From the NCBI RefSeq assembly GCF_009650135.1, contig NZ_CP045871.1, positions 2,032,001 to 2,096,000 on the forward strand: a stretch of DNA of 64,000 nucleotides. Direction: 5' to 3'. The position numbers were made by a program, and so were the translations under genes. This DNA is from Litorivicinus lipolyticus. GTDB taxonomy: Bacteria > Pseudomonadota > Gammaproteobacteria > Pseudomonadales > Litorivicinaceae. Of this stretch, positions 1 through 9,902 are shown one piece after another (position 1 is the first letter of the stretch; the number at the start of each line of letters is the position of its first letter). The notes under the pieces are model-generated. The model did no database searches, was not told the DNA's origin, and saw nothing but the letters and a program-made list of their open reading frames with translations.

Positions 1-702
1 GGCCTCAATGCCTGCGCTCGCATAGGCGGCACGGGTCGGCTGGTCTTTGCCGCGCCCGGCCTGGTGACGGATCTCCAGCGCCATGCCAACACTGGCCAGC
101 GCGCCGGGGACCTGTTCGTTCAGGGCTTGGGCGCCTTGGGAGCCGCCGAAAATCAACACCCGCGCCGGGCGGTGGCGACCGGCATCACGCGTCACCGGGT
201 CGGCGATGGCTTGGATCGACTGGCGCACGGGGTTACCCGTCACGCGGGCGCAGGCCAAGGCACCGTCGAAGGCCTGCGCCTGGCCACGGGCAATTTTGCT
301 GAGTAGCCGATTGGTGACACCGGCGACCGCGTTTTGTTCGTGCAGCACCAGTGGCACGCCCAACACCTTGGCGGCGACGCCGCCGGGGCCGGCGGTATAA
401 CCGCCTAGGCTGACCACCAGCGCGGGCTTTAGTTGACGCAGCAATAGCAAAGCCTTGACCCCGGCGCGGACCACTTTTAGCAGCCCGAGCACCCGGCCGA
501 CCGGGCCACGACCGCGAATCGAGTCGGTGCCCAAGATATCCATCGGGTAACCGGCCGCCGGCACCGCGCGCGTCTCGATACCGCGACTGCCGCCGAGCCA
601 GTGGATGCGCCAGCCGCGCCGACTCAACTCATCCGCCAAGGCCAACGCAGGGAACACATGGCCACCGGTGCCGCCGGCCATGATCACTGCCAGGCGGCTC
701 AT
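1..702 (-). CDS. murG: MurG, lipid II-forming GlcNAc transferase (C-terminus cut by window edge)
   Basis: UDP-GlcNAc:undecaprenyl-PP-MurNAc-pentapeptide transferase, which makes lipid II on the inner face of the cytoplasmic membrane. The N-terminus reads MSRLAVIMAGGTGGHVFPAL, with the glycine-rich lipid-carrier-binding GGTGGHVFPAL signature at residues 10-20. A second glycine-rich segment (FGGSQGAQALNE) lies near residues 195-206. Only 234 codons are inside the window; the family is about 355 residues, so roughly the last third is missing. The ATG overlaps the ftsW stop by ATGA, as expected for translational coupling at the end of the dcw operon. Confidence 0.97.
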   Translation of the reverse strand, partial: MSRLAVIMAGGTGGHVFPALALADELSRRGWRIHWLGGSRGIETRAVPAAGYPMDILGTDSIRGRGPVGRVLGLLKVVRAGVKALLLLRQLKPALVVSLGGYTAGPGGVAAKVLGVPLVLHEQNAVAGVTNRLLSKIARGQAQAFDGALACARVTGNPVRQSIQAIADPVTRDAGRHRPARVLIFGGSQGAQALNEQVPGALASVGMALEIRHQAGRGKDQPTRAAYASAGIEA

Positions 703-1835
703 TGCTTGGCCTCCCAGGCGATGCGCTGGAGCAAGCCGAGCATAATCGCGCTGACAATTAAGCTGGACCCGCCGTAGCTCATCAACGGCAAGGTCAGGCC
801 CGTGGTCGGCAACAAGCCGGTGTTAACGCCCATGTTGACGGTGGCTTGACCGGCCATCATCAGGGCGAAGGCGTAGGCCAGGTAGGCATTAAAGAACTGA
901 CCTTTTAGCTCGGCCATGCGGCCAATTCGAAAACTGCGCCAGATCAGCACGACAAACAGTGCCACCACCGTCAAAGCGCCGACCAGACCCAGCTCTTCGG
1001 CCAAGATGGCGAACAAAAAGTCGGTGTGGGCTTCGGGCAGATAAAACAGCTTTTGCACGCTGTTGCCCAAGCCTTCGCCGAACCAGCCGCCTTTGCCAAA
1101 CGCCAACAACGCCTGGGTCAGCTGGTAGGCCTCCGAGTAGCGGTACTCCCAAGGATCCAGCAGCACCATCACGCGCTTCATGCGATAGGCCTCGGTGGTC
1201 GCCGCATAGGCCACCATCAACCCGGCCGCGCCCAACATGACGAACCATTCGACCAGCCGCGAACCGGCCAAGAACATCACGCACAGGACCATCGCAAAGA
1301 TGATCACAAAGGCCCCCAAATCCGGCTCCGCCAACAACAGCGCGCCATACACCAGGGTCACCAAGATCGGCCGAATAAAGCCCCAAAAGGTCTGAGTGGC
1401 GGCCTGACCAAAGCGGACCAGAAAGCTGCTCAGGTAAATCGCCAGACACAGCTTGGCCACTTCCGAGGCCTGGAGCTTGATGATCACTAGGTTAAGCCAG
1501 CGCGTTGAACCGTTGACGGTGTGGCCAATGCCGGGCAAGAAAACCGCCGCCAACAGCACCAGACCCAGCAAATAAAACCATGCGCTGTGGCGCTGTAAAA
1601 CGTTCGGGTTCAAACGCGCAGCGGCAATGCCGGCGCCCATCGCCAAGACCCAAAAAATGCTGTGCCGGACCAGGTAGTGAGAGGGGTCATTTTGCTTCGC
1701 CGCCGCGTACTCGATACTGGCAGACCCGACCATGACCACACCGAGCAAGCTCAGCGCGATCGCGGTCCAAAACAAAATCGGATCCGGCAGCGTCAGGGTT
1801 TTGCCCTGGGGCAAGGCCTGCAATGCCGTGCTCAT
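699..1835 (-). CDS. ftsW: FtsW, septal SEDS peptidoglycan glycosyltransferase
   Basis: SEDS-family polytopic membrane protein that polymerises lipid II at the division septum together with FtsI. The 378-residue product has about ten hydrophobic segments. The C-terminal SEDS signature is clear: NMGVNTGLLPTTGLTLPLMS followed by YGGSS near residue 355. Placement between murD and murG is canonical and separates it from RodA. The start ATG overlaps the murD stop (ATGA), and its own stop overlaps the murG start. Confidence 0.96.
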   Translation of the reverse strand: MSTALQALPQGKTLTLPDPILFWTAIALSLLGVVMVGSASIEYAAAKQNDPSHYLVRHSIFWVLAMGAGIAAARLNPNVLQRHSAWFYLLGLVLLAAVFLPGIGHTVNGSTRWLNLVIIKLQASEVAKLCLAIYLSSFLVRFGQAATQTFWGFIRPILVTLVYGALLLAEPDLGAFVIIFAMVLCVMFLAGSRLVEWFVMLGAAGLMVAYAATTEAYRMKRVMVLLDPWEYRYSEAYQLTQALLAFGKGGWFGEGLGNSVQKLFYLPEAHTDFLFAILAEELGLVGALTVVALFVVLIWRSFRIGRMAELKGQFFNAYLAYAFALMMAGQATVNMGVNTGLLPTTGLTLPLMSYGGSSLIVSAIMLGLLQRIAWEAKQ

Positions 1836-3178
1836 TGGGCCACCGCGCGAGCGCTGACCAAGGCTTCGAATTGCTCGCCACGGGCCAGGTAGCTGGCGAA
1901 CTGATCAAAGCTGGCACAGGCTGGCGACAACAACACCGCGTCACCGTCAGCCGCATCCACCAGCGCCGCGTCCAGAGCCTGGGCCAATGTCTCGACCCGC
2001 TGGCCGCGGCCGGCGGCGTCGACAATTTGCTGGCCATCACGACCAAACCCAATAAGTTGTGCGTCGACTCGCTGGACGGCCTTAGCCAAGGCCGAAAAAT
2101 CGGCGCCCTTGCCGTCACCGCCGGCCAACAAGAACACCCGCCCCGGCAGTGCCGAGGCCAGACCGGTCAGAGCGGCGATCGAGGCGCCCTCGTTCGTGCC
2201 CTTGGAATCGTTAACACAAATGGCACCATTGACGCGGCCACAGACCACCCCGCGATGGGGCAACCCGGCGAACTGTTTCAACACGTCAAGCGCCGGCGCC
2301 AAATCCAAATCCAGCGCCTGAACCACACCAAGTGCGGCCATGGCATTGGCCAGGTTGTGGTCGCCGACCATGGCCAACTCGTTGACCTTGATCAGGGGTT
2401 TGAGGCGGAAGTAGATCGCGCGATGATCGCCCTGCCCCTCGACGCCAAAGCGGTGGAAGTCGCTGGCATAAAGCGAAAACTCAACCATTTTTAGGTTTTC
2501 GCCAACCAGTGGGCGCGACAAGGCGTCTTCAAAATTGACCACACAGGCGCTGGCACCCGAGAAAATGCGGTGCTTGGCCTTGTAATAGCTCGGCATATCC
2601 CCGTGCCGATCCAGGTGATCCGGACTCATGTTCAGCACCGTCGCCACGCGCGGTCCGAAAGGCCGCGCCCGCTCAAGCTGGAAGCTAGACAGTTCCAACA
2701 CCAAACAATCGGCACCGTCGTTCAACAAATCCAGCATCGGACGGCCGAGGTTGCCGCCGACCGCAACCCGGCGACCACAGGCCGCGAGCATCTTGCCAAC
2801 CAGGGTGGTGACGGTGCTTTTGCCATTGGTGCCGGTGATGGCGACGATGTCCAAATCCGGTGCCGCGCGACGCAGCAGGTCCAGCTCGCCGATCAACGGC
2901 ACCTCGCGCGACCGGGCTTGCTCCAGCAGCGGATCATTCAGGGCAATGCCCGGCGACACCACCACTTCACTGGCCTGGGCGACCCAAGCCGCGTCGACCT
3001 GATCGCCAGTGCGGCACACCACGCCTGGATAGTCCGCCAGCAGTGCCGCCACATCCACCGCCGCACGGGTATCGGCCAACTGCACCGGCACGCCGTGCGA
3101 TAGCAGGTGACGCGCACAGGCCTGCCCGGCAATGCCAAGGCCCAAGACCAGGGTGTAGGTGGAGGCAATCAGCTGCAT
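1832..3178 (-). CDS. murD: MurD, UDP-MurNAc-L-Ala--D-Glu ligase
   Basis: Cytoplasmic ATP-dependent Mur ligase that adds D-glutamate to UDP-MurNAc-L-alanine. At 448 residues it has the usual family length. It shows an N-terminal Rossmann-like UMAG-binding region (LVLGLGIAGQACARHLL), the ATP-binding P-loop ITGTNGKSTVTTLVGKML near residues 115-132, and the C-terminal ligase domain with NDSKGTNEGAS. It begins 3 nt after the mraY stop and overlaps ftsW by 4 nt, so it sits in the dcw operon. Confidence 0.97.
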   Translation of the reverse strand: MQLIASTYTLVLGLGIAGQACARHLLSHGVPVQLADTRAAVDVAALLADYPGVVCRTGDQVDAAWVAQASEVVVSPGIALNDPLLEQARSREVPLIGELDLLRRAAPDLDIVAITGTNGKSTVTTLVGKMLAACGRRVAVGGNLGRPMLDLLNDGADCLVLELSSFQLERARPFGPRVATVLNMSPDHLDRHGDMPSYYKAKHRIFSGASACVVNFEDALSRPLVGENLKMVEFSLYASDFHRFGVEGQGDHRAIYFRLKPLIKVNELAMVGDHNLANAMAALGVVQALDLDLAPALDVLKQFAGLPHRGVVCGRVNGAICVNDSKGTNEGASIAALTGLASALPGRVFLLAGGDGKGADFSALAKAVQRVDAQLIGFGRDGQQIVDAAGRGQRVETLAQALDAALVDAADGDAVLLSPACASFDQFASYLARGEQFEALVSARAVAQ

Positions 3179-3181
3179 CGG

Positions 3182-4264
3182 TTAACGCAACTTCAAGCTG
3201 GCAAGGCCGATCAACACCAATACGACGGTGATGATCCAAAAACGCACGATCACACGCGGTTCCGGCCAGCCTTTTAATTCAAAGTGGTGATGGATCGGCG
3301 CCATCCGAAACACGCGCTTGCCGGTCAGTTTGAACGACGTCACCTGGATGATCACCGACAGGGTTTCCATCACGAACACGCCGCCCATAATCGCCAACAC
3401 GATTTCTTGGCGAGTCATCACCGCCAAGGCACCGAGCGCGCCACCCAGTGCCAACGCGCCGACATCGCCCATAAAGACCATCGCGGGATAGGTGTTAAAC
3501 CACAGAAAGCCGAGGCCGGCACCGACCAAGGCGCCGACAAAGATGACCAATTCACCGGTGCCGGGCAGGTAGGGTATCAACAGGTATTCCGAGAACACCA
3601 GGTTACCGCTTAGGTAGGCAAACACGCCCAGCGCGGCCCCGACCAGAACCGTTGGCAAAATGGCCAAGCCATCCAATCCGTCGGTCAAGTTGACTGCGTT
3701 TGACGAGCCGACAATGACGAAATACGTCAGCACGATGTAACCCAAGCCAAGGTCAAACACCGCATCTTTAAAGAACGGGATTAGCAGCTGAGTTTCCGCA
3801 GGCGCCTTGGCGGTGGCGTACATGAACACGGCGGCGGTGAAGGCGATGATCGACTGCCACAGGTACTTCCAACGTGCCGGCAAACCCTCGGGGTCCTTGT
3901 TGACCACCTTGCGCCAGTCATCGACCCAGCCCACCGCACCCAAGCCCAGTGTCACAAACAGCAGCACCCACAGGTAACGATTGGACCAATCACCCCAAAG
4001 CACACAGCTCAGGGCAATACCGACCAAAATCAGGGCACCGCCCATGGTCGGCGTGCCGCTTTTGCTCAGATGCGCTTCAGGGCCGTAATCCCGCACGGTC
4101 TGGCGAATCTGGCGGATACCGAGCTTGCGAATCATGATCGGACCGACCCACAGGGTGATGATCAGGGCCGTGAGCACGCTCAAAATTGCGCGCAGCGTCA
4201 GGTACTGAGCGACCCCAAACATTGGGTCAAACTGGGCCAACCACTGGGATAACCAAAGCAGCAC
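3182..4264 (-). CDS. mraY: MraY, phospho-MurNAc-pentapeptide transferase
   Basis: Integral membrane enzyme that transfers phospho-MurNAc-pentapeptide to undecaprenyl phosphate, giving lipid I. The 360-residue length is typical. Visible hallmarks are the cytoplasmic KSGTPTMGG loop, the aspartate-rich [10 protein letters not shown] active-site segment, and the [15 protein letters not shown] motif near the C-terminus. The start is GTG: the murF stop TAA is followed directly by GTG, with a strong AAGGAG ribosome binding site 9 nt upstream inside murF. It is the fourth gene from the 3' end of the dcw operon in this window. Confidence 0.96.
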   Translation of the reverse strand: MLLWLSQWLAQFDPMFGVAQYLTLRAILSVLTALIITLWVGPIMIRKLGIRQIRQTVRDYGPEAHLSKSGTPTMGGALILVGIALSCVLWGDWSNRYLWVLLFVTLGLGAVGWVDDWRKVVNKDPEGLPARWKYLWQSIIAFTAAVFMYATAKAPAETQLLIPFFKDAVFDLGLGYIVLTYFVIVGSSNAVNLTDGLDGLAILPTVLVGAALGVFAYLSGNLVFSEYLLIPYLPGTGELVIFVGALVGAGLGFLWFNTYPAMVFMGDVGALALGGALGALAVMTRQEIVLAIMGGVFVMETLSVIIQVTSFKLTGKRVFRMAPIHHHFELKGWPEPRVIVRFWIITVVLVLIGLASLKLR

Positions 4265-5578
4265 TTATTTCTCTCCTTGAATAAAGTCGCTAAAACAGCG
4301 TTCCATCCGCGCCCCGCGCGAGCCCTTAACCAGCAGCCAATCGCCGGCGCCGGTGTGGGCTTCAATCCAGCCCGCAACCGCGCCGGTGTCGGCAAATTCT
4401 TGGGCGTCAGCACCAAAGCCTTGGGCGATGCGCGGGTCAGTGGTGACCAGAGTCTGGACCCCGATCGTGCGGCAATAGGCGCCCAGTTCGCGGTGCAGCT
4501 GGTCCGCCGATTGGCCGAGCTCGTACATGCTGCCCAACACCGCAATACCCTTGGGCGACTGGCTCAGTAACTGGGCAATCGCGGCGCGCATGGCCTGGGG
4601 GTTGGCGTTATAGCTGTCGTCGATCAGAGTGGCGCCGGTACTGAGGCGCAGGTACTGGCCGCGGCCTGCTTCGGGCTGCACCTCGGACATGGCTTGAATG
4701 CTGTCGTCCAGCGCCAGCCCCGAGGCCACGCAGATCGCCAGCGCACACAGCGCATTGGTAATTTGATGGTCGCCTTCCAGCGCCAGCACCAAGCCCAAAC
4801 GGCGGCCCTGGTGTTCGACCAGCCAGCCGTCGCCGTCACGAACACCGCGCACATCGGACGCCACATCCAAACCAAAACTCAATTGGTTGCAGGCATCGGC
4901 GCGGGCCGCCCAGATGCCGTAGGCTGAATCGTCACGATTAAGCACGGCGATACCGCCCGGCTCGATGTGATCCAGTATCTCGCCCTTGCCCTTGACCACA
5001 CCTGCGAGGCCGCCAAAACCATCCAGGTGCGCAGGACCGGCCAGCGTAATCGCCGCCACATTGGGTCGCACCAGACCCGCCAGCTGATCGATCTCGCCCT
5101 GATGGTTGGCACCCAGTTCCAGCACCGCCTGACTTTCACGCGTGGCCCGAATCAGCGTCAAAGGCACACCTAGGTGGTTGTTGTAGTTGCCCTGGGTGGC
5201 CAAGGTCGGTTTCGGCATACAGGCGTTAAACGCCGCCTGAACCAAGCGGCGCGTGGTGGTTTTACCCATCGAACCGGTAATCGCAACGACCCACTTCAGC
5301 TCGCGCCGGTGAATCGCCGCCATCTTGGTCAAGGCGACCAAACTGTCACTGACCTGAAGGTCACAATCCGCACGCTCGCCCATCACCCAGGCGCCGCGGG
5401 CGCGGGCGTCATCAATAAAGTCATGGCCGTCACGTTGGCCACCACGCAGCGCAACGAATAGATCGCCAGGACCGCAATCGACGCTGTTCATCATCACGCG
5501 CCGGGGCATGGCCGATTCAACCTGGTGCAAGGTGGCACCCAGTTCGCGGGCCCAACGACTGAGGCTGCGCTCAAGCAT
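4265..5578 (-). CDS. murF: MurF, UDP-MurNAc-tripeptide--D-Ala-D-Ala ligase
   Basis: Mur ligase that adds D-Ala-D-Ala to UDP-MurNAc-tripeptide, the last cytoplasmic peptide step. The P-loop ITGSMGKTTTRRLV is present, followed by NYNNHLGVPLTL and the C-terminal DDSYNANPQAMRAA segment typical of MurF. The open frame runs to 5674, but the start chosen is the ATG at 5578 (MLERSLSRWARELGA). This gives 437 residues and an 8-nt overlap with the murE stop, in line with the compact spacing of the cluster. An ATG at 5587 is the alternative. The mraY ribosome binding site lies in its last codons. Confidence 0.95.
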   Translation of the reverse strand: MLERSLSRWARELGATLHQVESAMPRRVMMNSVDCGPGDLFVALRGGQRDGHDFIDDARARGAWVMGERADCDLQVSDSLVALTKMAAIHRRELKWVVAITGSMGKTTTRRLVQAAFNACMPKPTLATQGNYNNHLGVPLTLIRATRESQAVLELGANHQGEIDQLAGLVRPNVAAITLAGPAHLDGFGGLAGVVKGKGEILDHIEPGGIAVLNRDDSAYGIWAARADACNQLSFGLDVASDVRGVRDGDGWLVEHQGRRLGLVLALEGDHQITNALCALAICVASGLALDDSIQAMSEVQPEAGRGQYLRLSTGATLIDDSYNANPQAMRAAIAQLLSQSPKGIAVLGSMYELGQSADQLHRELGAYCRTIGVQTLVTTDPRIAQGFGADAQEFADTGAVAGWIEAHTGAGDWLLVKGSRGARMERCFSDFIQGEK

Positions 5579-6986
5579 CCAGACCATCCAGTGCGCGACG
5601 CGCGACCTCGGCATCGTCGTGATGCATGACCTGGTGGCCAATAATCTGTTCGCGCTCGTGCCCCTTGCCGGCAATCAACAGCGTGTCCTGTGGTGCCATC
5701 TGGCGAATCGCCCATTCGATCGCCAGCGTGCGCTGGGTCTGGCGATGGACCGGGCGATGAATCGCCGCTTCGATGTCGTCCATAATCAATTCAGGGTCTT
5801 CGGATCGCGGATTATCGCTGGTCAGCACAATACGGTCGGCCAATTGATCGGCCGCCTGACCCATCAGCGGCCGCTTGCCGGTATCGCGATCACCGCCAGC
5901 CCCAAAGACGACCCACAACTGACCGTGACAGTGCGCGCGGGCACCGCGCAACGCCGCCGCCAAGCCGTCAGGCGTGTGCGCATAATCCACCAGCACCAGC
6001 GGTGACTGACTGATCACCTGCATCCGACCACGCACCGGACGCAGCCCAGCCAGCGTTTTACAGACCGTGGCGAATGCGACGCCCTGGGCCAACAGCACCG
6101 CGGCACAGGCCAGCAGGTTGTCAACGTTAAAATCGCCCAGCAACTGGGACTCGACAGTGCCCCGATCAGCCTCGGTGACCAGCTCAAAGGCGACCCCGGA
6201 TGGGCGCGCCTGAATGTGTTGCGCACGGACCGAACCGCCGTCGCCATACAGGGTCGCCGCGTCGGCCAACGGCGCCAACAGTGCCGCCTCCGGAGTCTGG
6301 GCGTTTAACACCCAGTGGCGTGGTCGCAGGCCAACAAACAGGTGCTGCTTGGCCAGTGCATAGCGGTCCATGTCACCGTGGTAATCCAGATGATCACGGC
6401 TCAAATTGGTGAACACGCCGACATCAAAGCGCAGCGCCTCGGCGCGGCCCTGTGCCAGGCCATGCGACGACACTTCCATGGCGACATCGGTGACCGCATC
6501 GGTGCGCAGCGCCGCCAAATCCGCCTGTATCTGGATCGGATCGGCCGTGGTGTTGCCCGAATAGCCATAGTCGCGGGCGCCGTACACACCCAGCGTGCCC
6601 ATCGCCGCACTGCGATGACCCAAGGCATGGTGGGCCTGTTGCAGCAGGTCACACAGCGTTGATTTTCCGTTGGTCCCAGTGACACCGACTAGACGCAGGT
6701 CATGGCTCGGATCGGCATAAAAGCGCCCAGCCAGGGCACTCAGAGAATGGCGCAGTTGGGGGTCCACCACACAGGGCACCGACAGCTCGCAGGCGCGTTC
6801 ACAGATAACCGCACTGGCGCCCGATTCAATCGCCGCCTGGATAAAGTCGTGACCGTCGCTGAGTGCACCGCTGACTGCGCAAAACAGCATGCCCGGAGCG
6901 ATCGCCCGGCTATCGAGCGTCAAACCGGTAATCTCGGGGTTATCGAGGCCGCTGTAATCGCCACACAAATCGCGTAAACGGATCAT
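5571..6986 (-). CDS. murE: MurE, UDP-MurNAc-dipeptide--meso-DAP ligase
   Basis: Adds meso-diaminopimelate to UDP-MurNAc-L-Ala-D-Glu. The 471-residue product has the P-loop VGVTGTNGKSTL near residues 101-112 and the DNPRSEDP segment. DNPR is the known meso-DAP recognition motif, so the peptidoglycan should be the Gram-negative DAP type rather than lysine type. The ATG overlaps the ftsI stop (ATGA) and the 3' end overlaps murF by 8 nt. Confidence 0.97.
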   Translation of the reverse strand: MIRLRDLCGDYSGLDNPEITGLTLDSRAIAPGMLFCAVSGALSDGHDFIQAAIESGASAVICERACELSVPCVVDPQLRHSLSALAGRFYADPSHDLRLVGVTGTNGKSTLCDLLQQAHHALGHRSAAMGTLGVYGARDYGYSGNTTADPIQIQADLAALRTDAVTDVAMEVSSHGLAQGRAEALRFDVGVFTNLSRDHLDYHGDMDRYALAKQHLFVGLRPRHWVLNAQTPEAALLAPLADAATLYGDGGSVRAQHIQARPSGVAFELVTEADRGTVESQLLGDFNVDNLLACAAVLLAQGVAFATVCKTLAGLRPVRGRMQVISQSPLVLVDYAHTPDGLAAALRGARAHCHGQLWVVFGAGGDRDTGKRPLMGQAADQLADRIVLTSDNPRSEDPELIMDDIEAAIHRPVHRQTQRTLAIEWAIRQMAPQDTLLIAGKGHEREQIIGHQVMHHDDAEVARRALDGLDA

Positions 6987-8677
6987 CGCGCCGCCTTGGC
7001 AACAAGCGGCTCAGCTTGATCGGGGCGAATATTCAAAATACGCGCCGCTTCGCGGGTGATGTCAGCAAATGCAGGCGCGGCGGTGTTGCCGCCGTAGAAT
7101 TGATCGCCCTGTGGATCGTGCATCACGATCGATATGATCAGGCGCGGGTCGGACGCTGGGAATAGCCCGGTAAAACTGGCGTCGTAACGGCGCGACTCGT
7201 CGGAGTAACCGCCGACACCGGCCTTGATCGCGGTACCGGTTTTACCTGCGCTGCTGTACCCCGGAATTTTGGCCTGGGTCGCGGTGCCGCCCTGCTCAGT
7301 CACCAGCCCCATCATCGCCAGTACTTTGGGAGCAATGCCGCGTTCGAATACACGCACCGGATCAGCCGGCGGCAACCCACGCACCAGCTGAATACCACGC
7401 ATTTCTCCGTCATTGGCGAACACGGTGTAAGCCCGAGCCAGCTGCAAGACATTAGCGTTTAAGCCATAGCCGTAGGCCAACGTGGCCTGCTCGATGTCGC
7501 TCCAGCGTTTGGGTGACGGTAACCGCCCCGCCGCTTCGGCCGGCAGCGACAAACCGACATCTTGGGAAAAGCCAGCCAATCGCAAACGGTCAGCCAAGTC
7601 ACCCGGCTCCAGGCGCAAAGCGACCTTGGCGGTACCGACGTTGGACGATTTTTTAATGATGCCGGCGGGGTCCAACTCGACATAATTACGATGATCGCTG
7701 ATGGTTTTACGGCCAACTTTAAACAGCTTCGGGGTCTTGATAACCTCGGTCAGCCCAAGCTTGCCCTGCTCCAGCGCCAGCGCAATGGTAAAGGGCTTGA
7801 TCGCCGAACCGGGCTCAAACAGGTCAGCAACAAAACGTGGCCGGGTCCGAGCCGGAGTCCGGTCACGCGTTTCATTCGGGTTAAAACTCGGGAATGAAGC
7901 TGCCGCCAACACCTCACCCGTTTTGGCGTCGATGACGACCGCACTGCCGGCGACGCTGCGCGTTCGGATGGCCGCGCTTTTTAACGCTTTATAGGTCGCG
8001 TACTGAAGGTCCAAATCCAAGGTCAACTGGATATCGTTACCGAAGGCCTCGCTTTCGCCGCCTGGCAAATAACGCACGGCTTTTTGCGGCCGATCGACCA
8101 GCACCCAACGGCTGCCGTGTTTCGGCGACATAAACCCGTCAAACGCCAGCTCCAGCCCCTCGCGGCCACGGTCATCAACATCGGTGAAACCAACAATGTG
8201 CGCGGTCGCTTCGCCGGCTGGGTAAAAGCGACGCGCCTCGCGGATCGCAGTCACGCCCGGTACGCCCAAGTCCATCACTCGGCTGGCCTGTTGCGGCGTC
8301 ATGTTACGGCGAATGTACATAAAGCGCCGATCGCGGGCGTCGTTAAAGCGCACCGCCAAGCGATTCATGTCGACACCGGCGGCGTCGGCGACCTGGGACA
8401 ACCACTCGCCCGGCGGCGGCGCTTTGGACGGGTCGACCGCGACTGACATCCCCGGCGTACTCATCGCCAACGGCTGGCCGTTACGGTCCGAAATCGACCC
8501 GCGAAAGGCCGGCACCGCTTCCTTGCGGACACTGATCTGCTCACCCCACGAACGCAGGCGTTCTTGGTCCGACACCTGCAACACGTATAGGCGTGCGACG
8601 ATCGCCAACGCAATCAACAGCAGACCCGCGTAGGCCAGCCACAAACGCCATACCGGCGTCGCCGAGCGGGTCACCAC
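6983..8677 (-). CDS. ftsI: FtsI (PBP3), septal peptidoglycan transpeptidase
   Basis: Class B penicillin-binding protein that crosslinks septal peptidoglycan; single-pass inner membrane anchor with a periplasmic catalytic domain. A hydrophobic anchor spans about residues 11-33. The three active-site motifs are intact: SAIK (Ser291 nucleophile, Lys294), SSN (344-346) and KTGT (479-482). The length of 564 residues is usual. The start is GTG; two GTG codons in tandem (8677 and 8674) are possible, the second giving a GTGA overlap with the ftsL stop. It lies between ftsL and murE as in E. coli. Confidence 0.96.
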   Translation of the reverse strand: MVTRSATPVWRLWLAYAGLLLIALAIVARLYVLQVSDQERLRSWGEQISVRKEAVPAFRGSISDRNGQPLAMSTPGMSVAVDPSKAPPPGEWLSQVADAAGVDMNRLAVRFNDARDRRFMYIRRNMTPQQASRVMDLGVPGVTAIREARRFYPAGEATAHIVGFTDVDDRGREGLELAFDGFMSPKHGSRWVLVDRPQKAVRYLPGGESEAFGNDIQLTLDLDLQYATYKALKSAAIRTRSVAGSAVVIDAKTGEVLAAASFPSFNPNETRDRTPARTRPRFVADLFEPGSAIKPFTIALALEQGKLGLTEVIKTPKLFKVGRKTISDHRNYVELDPAGIIKKSSNVGTAKVALRLEPGDLADRLRLAGFSQDVGLSLPAEAAGRLPSPKRWSDIEQATLAYGYGLNANVLQLARAYTVFANDGEMRGIQLVRGLPPADPVRVFERGIAPKVLAMMGLVTEQGGTATQAKIPGYSSAGKTGTAIKAGVGGYSDESRRYDASFTGLFPASDPRLIISIVMHDPQGDQFYGGNTAAPAFADITREAARILNIRPDQAEPLVAKAAR

Positions 8678-8979
8678 GACAGCACCTCGTGCTCACTGGC
8701 AACCTCGAAGCCTTGCTCACGGGCCCAGGCATCAAGGCGTGCATGCGAGGCCAGTGCACCGACCTCGAGGCCGAGCTGGGAGCGTTCGTTTTGCAAACTT
8801 TGAATGCGTGCGAACTGGCTTTGCTGGGCCTGATACAGCAACCGGGTCTCGTGGGTGGTTCGATTGACTGCGATTGCGCTGCCCATGACCACCAACACCA
8901 TCAGCGCCAAGGACACCACATGACGGTTAGTGAGCAACCCAACTGCGACGGCCAAGGCCTCGAAAAACAGGCTTTTCAC
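8671..8979 (-). CDS. ftsL: FtsL, divisome bitopic membrane protein
   Basis: Small bitopic division protein that forms the FtsQLB complex and activates FtsWI. The protein has a short N-terminal tail, one hydrophobic segment (VVSLALMVLVVMGSAIAV) and a periplasmic region with heptad-like spacing typical of the FtsL coiled coil. Two starts are possible: GTG at 8979, which makes a GTGA overlap with the rsmH stop (102 aa), or ATG at 8994, which would overlap rsmH by 19 nt (107 aa). GTG is preferred because its spacing matches the neighbours. Identification rests on position plus topology, since the sequence is poorly conserved. Confidence 0.88.
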   Translation of the reverse strand: MKSLFFEALAVAVGLLTNRHVVSLALMVLVVMGSAIAVNRTTHETRLLYQAQQSQFARIQSLQNERSQLGLEVGALASHARLDAWAREQGFEVASEHEVLSW

Positions 8980-9902
8980 GCCGGCACCGCACATTTTTCA
9001 GCAACCCGAAGCACGCTCGAACGCGAGCGCGGATTAGCCTCAACTTCGGCCGTGCTGGGGCGAATCGCCTTGCCCAATGGGCGCAGGCGCGGTGCCGGCT
9101 GCGGCAGCAATCCCAGCGGGTCACCCGGCGGATTGGCCTGATCGCGGATAAAACGCTTGATGCGGCGGTCTTCGAGCGAATGAAAGCTGATCACCGCCAT
9201 ACGGCCAGCGGGTTTCATCACCGATAGGATTTGCGGCAGCACGGCATCGATCTGCTCGAGCTCGGCGTTGACCGCGATCCGGATCGCCTGAAAAGTTTTG
9301 GTGGCCGGATGGCGGCCTGGCTCCCAGCGTGGGTGCGCCGCCTTGACGATCGCCGCCAATTGCAGGGTCCGCTGAATCGGCGCCTCGACACGCGCCTCCA
9401 AGATAGCACTGGCGATACGCGACGCGTTCTTCTCGTCGCCCAAGGTTCGCAGCGCCCGCGCCAAGTCCGGGTGCTTAACACGCGCCAGCCAGTCAGCGGC
9501 AGACACCCCCCGGGTCGGGTCCATGCGCATGTCCAGCGGGCCGTCAACCTGAAAACTAAAGCCACGATCGGCGACATCTAACTGTGGCGAGGACACCCCC
9601 AAGTCGGCGATGATGCCGTCGACTTGCCCAGTCAAACCGAGCGAACCCAGCTCGGATTCAAGATCCCCAAAGGCTGCATGTACCGCCACGAATCGGGGAT
9701 CGTCGGCAAAGCGGGCACTGACGAACGCGATCGCATCCGGGTCACGGTCAAAGCCGATGACGCGGGCGTCCTCTCCCAGCTGACTCAGTAAGTAGGCGGT
9801 ATGGCCACCACGGCCCAGGGTGCAGTCGACGTAAAGGCCATTGGGATCGGCAAGCACCGCATCGACGGTCTCGTGCAGCAGTACACTGACGTGGGCGCTC
9901 AT
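8976..9902 (-). CDS. rsmH: RsmH (MraW), 16S rRNA m4C1402 methyltransferase
   Basis: SAM-dependent methyltransferase that makes N4-methyl-C1402 in the 16S rRNA decoding centre. The glycine-rich SAM site YVDCTLGRGGHTAYLL is near residues 23-38, and the family segments GVSSPQLD, RGFSFQVDGPLDMRMD and FHSLEDRRIKRF are present. The 308 residues match the family. The ATG overlaps the mraZ stop (ATGA). Its partner at the same nucleotide, RsmI, is encoded about 1 kb away. Confidence 0.97.
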   Translation of the reverse strand: MSAHVSVLLHETVDAVLADPNGLYVDCTLGRGGHTAYLLSQLGEDARVIGFDRDPDAIAFVSARFADDPRFVAVHAAFGDLESELGSLGLTGQVDGIIADLGVSSPQLDVADRGFSFQVDGPLDMRMDPTRGVSAADWLARVKHPDLARALRTLGDEKNASRIASAILEARVEAPIQRTLQLAAIVKAAHPRWEPGRHPATKTFQAIRIAVNAELEQIDAVLPQILSVMKPAGRMAVISFHSLEDRRIKRFIRDQANPPGDPLGLLPQPAPRLRPLGKAIRPSTAEVEANPRSRSSVLRVAEKCAVPA